A model generated the notes under the pieces. That model made no database searches and had not been told where the DNA came from. It saw nothing but the letters and a program-made list of their open reading frames with translations. This document shows positions 51,402-59,563 of a stretch of 64,000 nt of DNA, one piece after another. A program made the translations under genes and the position numbers. The DNA lies in assembly GCF_005930495.1 (NCBI RefSeq), contig NZ_SJEX01000002.1, forward strand, positions 1-64,000, given 5' to 3'. Each line of letters opens with the position of its first letter. The stretch's first letter is position 1. Source of the DNA: Modestobacter excelsi. Lineage in GTDB: Bacteria; Actinomycetota; Actinomycetes; Mycobacteriales; Geodermatophilaceae.

Positions 51402-52928
51402 TCAGCGGCCGGCGTGGCCCAGGTGCCGCCACCGGCGGGCGCGGCTGCGCATCCGCTCGACGTCGTCGCGGCCGAGCAGCCCGGCCAGCTCCTCGGCGAG
51501 CACCCGGCCCAGGCGCATGCAGAACTCGACCGGCTCGTCGGCCGCGTCCGGCCGCTCGGGCACGACCCGGTCGACGATGCCGGCCCGCCACAGGTCGGTG
51601 GCCCGCACGCCCTGCGAGGCCGCCATCTCCCCGGCCCGGTCGACGGTGCGGTGCACGATCGCCGAGGCGCCCTCCGGCGGCAGCGGGCCCAGCCACCCGT
51701 TGGCCGTCGCCAGCACCCGGTCGGCGGGCACCAGGGCCAGCGCCCCGCCACCGGTGCCCTGGCCGAGCAGCACCGCCAGGGTCGGTGCGCGGAGCATCAC
51801 CAGGTCCTGCAGGCAGCGGGCGATCTCCCCGGCCAGCCCGCCCTGCTCGGCCGCCACCGACAGCGCCGCGCCGGGGGTGTCGATCAGGGTGAGCAGCGGC
51901 AGCCGGAGCTCGGCGGCCAGCCGCATGCCCCGCCGGGCCTCGCGCAGCGCGGCGGGCCCCAGCGGTGCCGACAGCGACTGCCCGCGCCGGTCCTGGCCGA
52001 GCAGCACGCACGGCGCCCCGCCGAAGCGGGCCAGCGCCAGCAGCAGGCCCGGGTCGGACTCGCCGGCACCGGTGCCGTTCAGGGTGACGACGTCGGTCGC
52101 CGCCGTGCGCAGCAGCTGCCGCACCCCGGGACGGTCCGGACGCCGCGAGGCGGTGACGACCTCCCACGCGGTGCGCCCGTCCTCCGGGTCGTCGGCGTCG
52201 GTGCCGTCACCCTCGACCGGCCCCTCCACCGCTGCCCCGCGGTGCCAGGTCTCCCGGGCGGCCAGCACCCGCAGCGCCTTGTCGGCGACGTCGGCGATCT
52301 CGTCCGGGGGGACGACGCCGTCGATGAGCCCGCGCGAAGCCAGGTTCTCCGAGGTCTGCACGCCGGCCGGGAACGGGTCTCCGTACAGCGCCTCGTAGAC
52401 CCGGGGGCCGAGGAACCCGATCGCGGCACCGGGCTCGGCGATCGTCACGTGACCCAGCGAGCCCCAGGACGCCAGCACCCCGCCGAAGGTGGGGCCGCGC
52501 AGGTAGACGAGGTAGGGCAGCCCCGCCTCCTTGTGCCGGGCGATGGCGGCGGTGATGCCGATCATCTGCAGGAACGCGACGGTGCCCTCCTGCATCCGGG
52601 TGCCGCCGGAGACGGGTGCGGCCAGCAGCGGCAGGCCCTCCTCGGTGGCCCGCTCCACGGCGGAGATCAACCGCTCGGCAGCCGCCACCCCGATCGAGCC
52701 GGCGAGGAAGCCGAACTCCCCGGCGACGACGGCGACCGGCCGGCCGCGCAGCGTCCCCGCGCCGGTGACCACCGCCTCGTCCTGCTGCGTCTGCTCCGCG
52801 GCCAGCGCCAGGTCGCGGGCGTAGTCGTCGTCCACGGCGCGCGGCGGCACCGGGGTGTCCCACGACCGCCACGACCCGGGGTCGAGCACCAGGTCCCGCA
52901 GGCCCCGGGCGTCGAGCCGGGAACTCAC
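51402..52928 (-). CDS. fused acyl-CoA carboxylase carboxyltransferase (AccD-AccA-like)
   Basis: 508 residues from GTG 52928. Two crotonase-like carboxyltransferase halves: the first with GRPVAVVAGEFGFLAGSIGV, LPLLAAPVSGGTRMQEGTVA and GPTFGGVLASWGSLGHVTIA; the second with GRRGQSLSAPLGP-like nucleotide-binding text, LTLIDTPGAALSVAAEQGG and VLLGQGTGGGALALVPADRV. It lacks the N-terminal zinc ribbon of AccD. It should transfer CO2 from biotin to an acyl-CoA with a biotin subunit encoded elsewhere. Its GTG overlaps the stop of the CoA-transferase gene (GTGA). Confidence 0.88.
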   Translation of the reverse strand: MSSRLDARGLRDLVLDPGSWRSWDTPVPPRAVDDDYARDLALAAEQTQQDEAVVTGAGTLRGRPVAVVAGEFGFLAGSIGVAAAERLISAVERATEEGLPLLAAPVSGGTRMQEGTVAFLQMIGITAAIARHKEAGLPYLVYLRGPTFGGVLASWGSLGHVTIAEPGAAIGFLGPRVYEALYGDPFPAGVQTSENLASRGLIDGVVPPDEIADVADKALRVLAARETWHRGAAVEGPVEGDGTDADDPEDGRTAWEVVTASRRPDRPGVRQLLRTAATDVVTLNGTGAGESDPGLLLALARFGGAPCVLLGQDRRGQSLSAPLGPAALREARRGMRLAAELRLPLLTLIDTPGAALSVAAEQGGLAGEIARCLQDLVMLRAPTLAVLLGQGTGGGALALVPADRVLATANGWLGPLPPEGASAIVHRTVDRAGEMAASQGVRATDLWRAGIVDRVVPERPDAADEPVEFCMRLGRVLAEELAGLLGRDDVERMRSRARRWRHLGHAGR

Positions 52929-54169
52929 GTGGCGTGCCCGTCCTCGACGTCGTCGCCCTCGGGCTGCGGCACCCCGTCGGCCTCGCCCAGCTCCGACCCC
53001 GACAGCCAGGCCCGGACCGCCTCGCCGTCGGCGCCCAGCACCGGCGGCGGGGTGTGGTCCCGGCGGGTCGTCTCCTGCTCGCCGTCCGTGCCCGGCGTGA
53101 AGAAGCGCAGCGGCGGGCCGGGCAACGTCAGCGGCCCGGCGGTCGGGTGCTCGACGCTGATCACCAGACCCTGCGACTCGACCTGGTCCCAGGAGTAGAC
53201 CTCGTCGAGGGTCCGCACCTTCCCCGCCGGCACCCCGGCCGCTGCCAGCCGGGCCAGCAGCTCGGGGGCCTCGATGTCGGCGAAGACGCCCTCCAGCAGC
53301 TCGATGACCTCCTCGCGGCGGGCGACCCGCTCGCCGTTCGTGGCGAACCCGGGGGCGTCGGCGTCCAGGCCGAACTCGGTGCACAGCCGGCGCCACAGCC
53401 CCTCGCTGCCGCAGGACAGCTGCACGCTGCCGCCGGCGCAGTGGAAGAGGCCGTAGGGCGAGATCGAGGGGTGGTGGTTGCCCTGCCCGCGGGGGACCTT
53501 GCCGCCCACGGTGTGCGCGGTCCCCTGGTAGGCGTGCACCCCGACGACGGCGGCCAGCAGCGAGGTCCGCACCACCTGGCCGCGGCCGGTTCGCTCCCGC
53601 TCGAGCAGCGCAGCCAGCACGCCGTAGGCGCCGTACATGCCGGCCAGCAGGTCGCTGATCGGGACGCCGACCTTCTGCGGGTCCTCGGGCCCCGAGCCGG
53701 TCATCGACATCAGCCCGGCCTCGCCCTGGGCGATCTGGTCGTAGCCGGCGCGGCCGCCCTCGGGGCCGTCGTGGCCGAAGCCGCTGATCGCCAGGGTCAC
53801 CAGCCGCGGGTTCAGCTCGGCCAGCACGTCGGTGCCGAAGCCGAGCTTGGCCAGCGTGCCGGGACGGAAGTTCTCCAGCAGCACGTCGGCGCGGCGCACC
53901 AGCTCGGTGAGCACGGCCTTGTCCGTCTCGTCCTTGAGGTCGAGGGCGATCGACTCCTTGTTGCGGTTCGCGGAGAAGAAGTAGGTGGACTCGCGCCCGC
54001 CCGGGGTGTCGACGAACGGTGGGCCCCAGCCGCGGCTGTCGTCCCCACCGCCGGGGGTCTCGACCTTGACCACCCGGGCACCGAGGTCGCCGAGCATCAT
54101 CCCGGCGTGCGGGCCGGCCAGGGCGCGGGTGAGGTCGACGACGAGGACGCCGTCCAGGGGGCCACTCAC
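52925..54169 (-). CDS. CaiB/BaiF family CoA-transferase
   Basis: 414 residues from GTG 54169. Family III CoA-transferase motifs: LVVDLTRALAGPHAGMMLGD, LGARVVKVETPGGGDDSRGW, YFFSANRNKESIALDLKDE, ENFRPGTLAKLGFG, and AGYDQIAQGEAGLMSMTG with the catalytic Asp. It moves CoA between carboxylic acids. Coupling to the carboxyltransferase suggests a pathway that activates and carboxylates an organic acid; the acid is not identifiable. Confidence 0.93.
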   Translation of the reverse strand: MSGPLDGVLVVDLTRALAGPHAGMMLGDLGARVVKVETPGGGDDSRGWGPPFVDTPGGRESTYFFSANRNKESIALDLKDETDKAVLTELVRRADVLLENFRPGTLAKLGFGTDVLAELNPRLVTLAISGFGHDGPEGGRAGYDQIAQGEAGLMSMTGSGPEDPQKVGVPISDLLAGMYGAYGVLAALLERERTGRGQVVRTSLLAAVVGVHAYQGTAHTVGGKVPRGQGNHHPSISPYGLFHCAGGSVQLSCGSEGLWRRLCTEFGLDADAPGFATNGERVARREEVIELLEGVFADIEAPELLARLAAAGVPAGKVRTLDEVYSWDQVESQGLVISVEHPTAGPLTLPGPPLRFFTPGTDGEQETTRRDHTPPPVLGADGEAVRAWLSGSELGEADGVPQPEGDDVEDGHAT

Positions 54170-54370
54170 GGGGGCAGGGTCCTTCCAGCAAGATGACGGA
54201 GACGTCCGTCACCCTCTCAGAGGCCCGGGCGACCCGTGAGGCCAGCTGCCACCAGCCGGCAGACGGGCTGCGGACGCCGCCCCGGCCGGCAGGACCGTGC
54301 GCGGCGTCGCCTCACCGCTCACCACGTCGGGGGAGTCGCCCGGGGCGGCTGGCTGGTTACGCTGCCCGCC

Positions 54371-55315
54371 ATGTCGAGTCCGTCCACCCCGAGCCAGCGC
54401 CCGGCCACCAAGGCCGTCCTCCCCGTTGCCGGGATGGGCACCCGGTTCCTCCCCGCCACCAAGGCGGTTCCCAAGGAGCTGCTGCCGGTCGTCGACCGGC
54501 CGGCGCTGCAGTACATCGTGGAGGAGGCGGCGCGCGCCGGGCTGCCTGAGGTGCTCATGGTCACCGGCCGCAACAAGGGCAGCATCGAGGACTTCTTCGA
54601 CCGCACCCCGGAGCTGGAGACGGCGCTGGAGGCCAAGGGCGACCAGTCGCGGCTGGACGCGGTGCACGCCTCCACCGACGTCGCGCAGGTGCACTTCGTC
54701 CGCCAGGGCGAGGCCAAGGGGCTGGGTCACGCGGTGCTGCAGGCCGCGGCCTTCGTCGGGGACGAGCCGTTCGCGGTGCTCCTCGGGGACGACATCATCG
54801 ACGCCCGCGACCTGCTGCTGGAGCAGATGCTCGCCGTCCAGGCCGAGCACGGCGGTGCCGTCGTGGCGCTGCTCGACGTCGGTGCGGAGAACATCTCCAA
54901 GTACGGCGCGGTCGCGGTGGAGGAGGCGAAGGTCTCCGGCGACACCGGGCAGGACGAGGTGTTCCGGGTCACCGGCATGGTCGAGAAGCCCCCGGTCGAC
55001 GAGGCCCCCAGCTCGCTGGCGATCATCGGCCGCTACGTGCTCCCCCCGGAGGTCTTCGCCGCGATCCGGGAGACCCCGCCCGGCCGGGGCGGGGAGATCC
55101 AGCTGACCGACGCCATGCTCAAGCTGGTCGAGGACGGCGTGCCGGTGCACGGCGTCGTCTTCTCCGGCCGGCGCTACGACACCGGGGACAAGCTGGACTA
55201 CCTCAAGGCCGTCGTCCAGCTCGCCGTCGAGCGGGAGGACCTGGGCCCCGCGTTCGGCCCCTGGCTGCGGGACTTCGTGGCCGACCTGCCCGCCGAGGGC
55301 GCGTCGCCGGCCTGA
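54371..55315 (+). CDS. galU: UTP-glucose-1-phosphate uridylyltransferase
   Basis: 314 residues from ATG 54371. The nucleotidyltransferase signature reads KAVLPVAGMGTRFLPATKAV, then PKELLPVVDRPALQYIVEEA, FVRQGEAKGLGHAVL, LGDDIID and GEIQLTDAM. It makes UDP-glucose for envelope polysaccharides. It begins the galU-glp-rimJ-sepX/glpR cluster conserved in many actinobacteria. Confidence 0.97.
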   Translation: MSSPSTPSQRPATKAVLPVAGMGTRFLPATKAVPKELLPVVDRPALQYIVEEAARAGLPEVLMVTGRNKGSIEDFFDRTPELETALEAKGDQSRLDAVHASTDVAQVHFVRQGEAKGLGHAVLQAAAFVGDEPFAVLLGDDIIDARDLLLEQMLAVQAEHGGAVVALLDVGAENISKYGAVAVEEAKVSGDTGQDEVFRVTGMVEKPPVDEAPSSLAIIGRYVLPPEVFAAIRETPPGRGGEIQLTDAMLKLVEDGVPVHGVVFSGRRYDTGDKLDYLKAVVQLAVEREDLGPAFGPWLRDFVADLPAEGASPA

Positions 55316-55428
55316 CCGGGCCTCCCAGAGGGCACCATCGTCAGGCGCAGGTCCGTCGATCGGCGGCCGTGGTCGCGCCTCGACCACGGGGGACAGGCCC
55401 GACGGCGCGAAGGACGACGGTGGTGGGG

Positions 55429-56919
55429 ATGAACGACGACAGCACACGCGGGTGGTTCTCCGGGGGTGGCCGGGACACCAGCCAGCTCGACCTCGGTCAG
55501 GGGCAGCTGGTCAAGCCGCGGCGGGAGGGCCAGCTGGTCACGGCTGAGCGCCCGGCGGCCGTCGGCTCCGACACGGTGCAGGTCGACCGGGAGATGTTCG
55601 CCTCCGACCGGGTCCCCTCACCGGCCATCGCCACCGGTGACCGCACCCCCGACCCGCTGGCCGACACCGGCTCGGTGGACGTCTCCGGGGTGCGGCTGCG
55701 CTCGGTCGAGCAGCACCTGGACGACATCCTGGGCGCCGTGCCGCAGCCGGCCCCGATCGAGCTCGCCGTCCTGGACGCCCAGGGTCTGCTCTGCGCCGAG
55801 CTGGTCACCAGCTCCCGCGCCCTGCCGGCCTTCGACCAGGCCGGCCTGGACGGGTACGCCGTCCGCGCCGCGGACACCACCACCGCCACGGTCGAGGTGC
55901 CGACCGTGCTGGCCGTCGTGGGGGAGACCTCCGCGGGGTCGGCCGAGACCACCGCCATCGCCGCCGGGCTGGCGCAGAAGGTGGCCGTCGGCGCGATGCT
56001 GCCGGCCGGGGCCGACGTCGTCGTCCCGGCCGCCTGGACCGACCAGGGCCTCGCCCGGGTGCAGGTCTACGCCGCGCTGGCGCCGGGCAGCTACGTCCGC
56101 CGGATCGGGGACGACGTGAGCCCCGGCGACACGGCCGTGCAGATCGGCACCCCGATCGGCCCGGCGCAGATCAGCCTGCTGGCCGCTGTCGGCCGGGAGC
56201 GGGTGGCGGTGCGCCCGCGCCCGCGGATCGCCGTGCTGTGCGCCGGGGACGAGCTGGTCGACGTGGGCGCCACCGTCGGCCCCGGGCAGCAGGTCGACGT
56301 CAACAGCTACGCGCTGGCCGCCGCGGCCCGGGACGCCGGAGCCGAGGCCTACCGCGGCGGCATCCTGCCCAACGACAGGCGCCGGATGGTCGAGCTGATC
56401 GAGGGGCAGTCGCTGCGCAGCGACGTCGTCCTGATCGCCGGCACCTTCGCCACCGGCGCACCGGACGTCCTGCAGGAGGCCCTCGACGAGCTCGGTGGGC
56501 TGTCGTTCACCCAGGTCGCGATGCACCCGGGCCCGGTGCACGCCTTCGGCACGCTGGGACCGACCGGTGTCCCGGTCATCTGCGTGCCCGGCGAGCCGGT
56601 CGCCGCGCTGGTCGCCTTCGAGGTCTTCGTCCGCCCGGCGATCCGGCTGATGCTGGGCAAGCGGCAGCTGTTCCGCCGCACGGTGCAGGCCGTCTCGGCC
56701 CAGCAGCTGCTCTCCCCGCTGGGGTACCGGCAGTACCTGCACGGCCAGGTCATGCGGCACCCCGACGGCGGGTACGTCGTGGAGCCCATCGGCGACGGCG
56801 ACCAGGCGATGCTGGCCCGGATGGCCCGCGCCAACTGCCTGATCGTGGTCGACGAGGACGTCACCGAGGTGTCCGCCGGCGGGCTGGTGACGGTCATGCC
56901 GATGCTCCTCGGAGGCTGA
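55429..56919 (+). CDS. glp: MoeA/gephyrin-like protein (Glp type)
   Basis: 496 residues from ATG 55429. A ~90-residue N-terminal extension precedes MoeA domains (LPAFDQAGLDGYAVRAADTT, ARVQVYAALAPGSYVRRIGD, LCAGDELVDVG, VDVNSYALAAAARDAGAEAY). Key MoeA motifs are altered: the usual GGVSVGxxD is AGTFATGAPD, and LPGNPVSA is VPGEPVAA. Between galU and rimJ in actinobacteria this is the gephyrin-like Glp, reported in corynebacteria to act in cell division with a membrane receptor. Molybdenum-cofactor activity is doubtful here; the division role is inferred from synteny. Confidence 0.88.
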   Translation: MNDDSTRGWFSGGGRDTSQLDLGQGQLVKPRREGQLVTAERPAAVGSDTVQVDREMFASDRVPSPAIATGDRTPDPLADTGSVDVSGVRLRSVEQHLDDILGAVPQPAPIELAVLDAQGLLCAELVTSSRALPAFDQAGLDGYAVRAADTTTATVEVPTVLAVVGETSAGSAETTAIAAGLAQKVAVGAMLPAGADVVVPAAWTDQGLARVQVYAALAPGSYVRRIGDDVSPGDTAVQIGTPIGPAQISLLAAVGRERVAVRPRPRIAVLCAGDELVDVGATVGPGQQVDVNSYALAAAARDAGAEAYRGGILPNDRRRMVELIEGQSLRSDVVLIAGTFATGAPDVLQEALDELGGLSFTQVAMHPGPVHAFGTLGPTGVPVICVPGEPVAALVAFEVFVRPAIRLMLGKRQLFRRTVQAVSAQQLLSPLGYRQYLHGQVMRHPDGGYVVEPIGDGDQAMLARMARANCLIVVDEDVTEVSAGGLVTVMPMLLGG

Positions 56920-56920
56920 G

Positions 56921-57538
56921 CTGGACCCGGCGCTGCACCCCGGCTGGCCGGCTCGGCTGGGCTGGGGACCGGTCGTCCTCGAGCCGCTGCGCCGCGCCGA
57001 CGCCCGCGAGTGGGCCCGGGTGCGGACGGCGAACGAGGCGTGGCTGACGCCCTGGGAGCCGTCCTCACCGGTGCCCTGGCGCGACCGGCACACCCCGGCC
57101 GCCTACCGCGCGATGCGGCGGGCCGCCGGACGGCGGGCGCGGGTCGGGATGTCGCTGCCCTTCGCGCTGTTCGTCGACGGCCGGCTGGCCGGTCAGGTGA
57201 CGGTCGACAACGTCGTCCGGGGGGCGCTGCGGTCCGGGCACCTCGGCTACTGGGTGGACTCCGCGGTCGCCGGCCGGGGGATCGCCTCGCTGGCGGTGGC
57301 GCTGGTCTGCGACCACGCCTTCGGCCCGGTCGGGCTGCACCGGCTGCAGGCCGACATCCGGCCGGAGAACGGGCCGAGCCGCCGGCTGGTCGAGCGGCTG
57401 GGCTTCCGCCAGGAGGGGTTGTTCCGCAGCTACCTGGACATCGACGGGGCCTGGCGCGACCACCTCGCGTACGCACTGCTGGTCGAGGACACCGCGGGGA
57501 GCCTGCTCACCCGGTGGCGGGCGCAGGCGCCGCGCTGA
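56921..57538 (+). CDS. rimJ: RimJ-like GNAT acetyltransferase, apparent CTG start
   Basis: About 205 residues if read from CTG 56921. The conserved N-terminal text (LHPGWPARLGWGPVVLEPLR, RADAREWARV) lies upstream of the first ATG/GTG in frame (GTG 57020), and a perfect GGAGG at 56911-56915 stands five bases before the CTG. The GNAT core is FALFVDGRLAGQVTVDNVVR, LGYWVDSAVAGRGIASLAVA, LHRLQADIRPENGPSRRLVE and RLGFRQEGLFRSYLDIDGAW. It N-acetylates a protein or small molecule. It starts two bases after the Glp stop, so it is coupled to it. Confidence 0.85.
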   Translation: MDPALHPGWPARLGWGPVVLEPLRRADAREWARVRTANEAWLTPWEPSSPVPWRDRHTPAAYRAMRRAAGRRARVGMSLPFALFVDGRLAGQVTVDNVVRGALRSGHLGYWVDSAVAGRGIASLAVALVCDHAFGPVGLHRLQADIRPENGPSRRLVERLGFRQEGLFRSYLDIDGAWRDHLAYALLVEDTAGSLLTRWRAQAPR

Positions 57539-57770
57539 GCCGGTCGGGGGCGGCAGTGCTCCCTGATCGCTGACCCTCCGTCACCGCTGCAAGACCCGCG
57601 GCGGACCCCGACACGCCAACACATCGGGCGCGACGCGCCGACACACCGGAGAACGTCCCGGATATCGGCAGTCCAGGCGCTTACCTTGACTGCCGAGTGA
57701 CGGATGTGACTCGAGTGGCCCCAGGGATGGGGCCGTCACGGTGTGCCACGGATGGATCGGGGTGGAAGTG

Positions 57771-58475
57771 ATGGGATCGGGCGTTCTGCTGGCCGCTCTC
57801 GTCGTGCTGTGGTTCGTGGTCCTGGTGCCGATGGTGGTCACCCGGGGCGACGCACGCACGGGGACCGGCGTGGCCGACTCGGGCCGCACCCTGCAACGGC
57901 GCCGTCCGGTGGACCCGGTGGTGCACGCCGAGACCGAGCGGGTGACGATCGACCGGGCCACGCTGGTGAGCAGCGGTGAGCTCAAGGTCGACGTGCACGC
58001 GGTCCGCCGCCGCACGCTGGCCGGCCTGGTCGCCCTGGCCGTCCTGGCGCTGGTCGGCGCGCTGACCTACCGCTCCTGGCTGTGGGCGCCGCAGGTGCTC
58101 CTCGACGTCGCCGTGGTCGGCTACCTCATGGTGATCCGGGCCGCAGCGCAGCGCGAGCGGCGGGCCGCGGCCCGCCGCCGGGCCCGGGCCGCGCAGCGGC
58201 CGCGCAGCCGCGCCCCGGAGGCCTGGCCGATGCCGCAGCGGCCCGCCGCGCAGCGTCCCGCCGCCCGGCCCGGCCCGGTGGTCACCGCCGAGACCGGACC
58301 GGTCCACCCCAGCGCGCCGCTGGCCCCGGTGCACCCGCTGCGCCCCGGCCGGGTGGTCGCCGCCCGCACGCCGGTCTCGGCCGGCTGGCAGCAGAGCGCC
58401 GTCGTCGGGCTGGACGACGAGGACATCGGCTTCGCCGAGATCGACGTCTACCGGCCCCGCGCGGCCAACGGCTGA
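57771..58475 (+). CDS. sepX: SepX/GlpR-type membrane protein
   Basis: 234 residues from ATG 57771. One N-terminal helix (MGSGVLLAALVVLWFVVLVP MVV) is followed by a cytosolic loop, then two adjacent helices (LAGLVALAVLALVGALTYRS and WAPQVLLDVAVVGYLMVIRA), then a long Arg/Pro/Ala-rich cytosolic tail ending EDIGFAEIDVYRP. Topology and location after galU-glp-rimJ match SepX of Streptomyces and GlpR of Corynebacterium, which help the divisome and bind Glp. The assignment rests on synteny and layout. Confidence 0.8.
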   Translation: MGSGVLLAALVVLWFVVLVPMVVTRGDARTGTGVADSGRTLQRRRPVDPVVHAETERVTIDRATLVSSGELKVDVHAVRRRTLAGLVALAVLALVGALTYRSWLWAPQVLLDVAVVGYLMVIRAAAQRERRAAARRRARAAQRPRSRAPEAWPMPQRPAAQRPAARPGPVVTAETGPVHPSAPLAPVHPLRPGRVVAARTPVSAGWQQSAVVGLDDEDIGFAEIDVYRPRAANG

Positions 58476-58545
58476 CAGGAAGGACCCTCCTGGCCGCCGA
58501 CCCCGTGTCGGCGCCGGGAAGGGGGACGGTAGGCTCTCCGTCCGA

Positions 58546-58619
58546 GGGGCTGTGGCGCAGTCCGGTAGCGCACCTCGTTCGCATCGAGGGGGTCAGGGGT
58601 TCAATTCCCCTCAGCTCCA
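58546..58619 (+). tRNA. tRNA-Ala (CGC)
   Basis: Acceptor GGGGCTG pairs with CAGCTCC (one G-U). D arm GGCGCAGTCCGGTAGCGC, anticodon loop TTCGCAT (anticodon CGC), T arm AGGGGTTCAATTCCCCT and discriminator A. A complete cloverleaf. Confidence 0.96.
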
Positions 58620-58624
58620 CCCTC

Positions 58625-58655
58625 GTCAGGCCGGGCCCATCGGGCCCGGCCTGAC
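58625..58655. terminator. strong bidirectional hairpin
   Basis: GTCAGGCCGGGCCC (58625-58638) and GGGCCCGGCCTGAC (58642-58655) form a perfect 14-bp stem with a three-base loop. It lies between tRNA-Ala and the convergent enoyl-CoA hydratase gene and would terminate both. Confidence 0.82.
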
Positions 58656-58663
58656 GCATCTCC

Positions 58664-59446
58664 TCAGCCCGCGCCGGGGAAGTCCGGTCGGCGTCCCTCC
58701 AGGAACGCGGTGACGCCCTCCCGGCTCTCCGGGTCCGTGGCGGACACCCGGATCAGCCGCTCCTCGTCCACGAGCTGCTCCTCCAGCGTGCGGACCGCCG
58801 CCCGGCGGACCAGCCCGCGGGTGCGCACCATCGACCTGATAGGTCCGGCCGCCACCTGGTGGGCCAGGGCGGTGACGACGTCGAGCAGCTCGTCGTCGTC
58901 GACCAGCCGGGCGACCAGGCCGAACAGGTGCGCGTCGGCGGCGCTGAGCGTGCCGTCGGTGAGCATCAGCTCCAGCGCGCGCGGTGCCCCCAGTGCCCGG
59001 GTCAGCGCCCACGACGTCCCGCCGTCGGGGGTGAGGCCGAGGCCGCCGTAGGCCGGCCGCAGCTTGGTGTTGCGGGCGCAGACCACGATGTCGCAGGCGC
59101 CGAGCAGGCCGAGCCCGGCGCCGGCCACCGCGCCGTGCACGCCGGCCACCACCGGGACCTCGCAGTACAGCAGGGCCCGGATCGTCCCGTGCCAGGTCTG
59201 CGCGAGCCGGCCGATGACCTCGGGCAGGTCGTCCGCGGCGGCCGCGAAGGCGCGGACGTCCCCGCCGACGCAGAACCTCGGTCCGGTGGCGGTCAGCAGC
59301 ACCGCCCGGGCGCCGGCGGGCCGTTGCGCGATCGCTGCACCGAGCTGCTCGGCCATCGCCTGGTCCACGACGTTGCCCGCCGTGGGGTTGTCGAGGGTGA
59401 GGTGCCAGACGTCGCCGTCCAGCGCGGTGGTCACCGGTCCGGTCAT
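58664..59446 (-). CDS. enoyl-CoA hydratase/isomerase family protein
   Basis: 260 residues from ATG 59446. Crotonase fold with oxyanion-hole segments RFCVGGDVRAF and GVHGAVAGAGLGLLGACDIV, and YGGLGLTPDGGTSWALTRAL. The position of the second catalytic Glu in crotonase is Asp in PDGG, a pattern frequent in isomerase-type or broad members. It probably acts in acyl-CoA beta-oxidation; the partner genes are elsewhere. Confidence 0.92.
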   Translation of the reverse strand: MTGPVTTALDGDVWHLTLDNPTAGNVVDQAMAEQLGAAIAQRPAGARAVLLTATGPRFCVGGDVRAFAAAADDLPEVIGRLAQTWHGTIRALLYCEVPVVAGVHGAVAGAGLGLLGACDIVVCARNTKLRPAYGGLGLTPDGGTSWALTRALGAPRALELMLTDGTLSAADAHLFGLVARLVDDDELLDVVTALAHQVAAGPIRSMVRTRGLVRRAAVRTLEEQLVDEERLIRVSATDPESREGVTAFLEGRRPDFPGAG

Positions 59447-59515
59447 CGTGGGGAGCTCCCTGTCGTCGGAGCCCTCACGCTAGGGGCCGGTCGGCGTCCC
59501 CGCTGGGGACGCAAC

Positions 59516-59545
59516 GACGCCCCGGTCGCCGGTGACCGGGGCGTC
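59516..59545. terminator. terminator hairpin after the MFS gene
   Basis: GACGCCCCGGTC (59516-59527) and GACCGGGGCGTC (59534-59545) form a perfect 12-bp stem with a six-base loop, 18 bases past the MFS stop codon in the direction of transcription. Confidence 0.82.
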
Positions 59546-59563
59546 GCGTGTGCAGGAGGTCCC

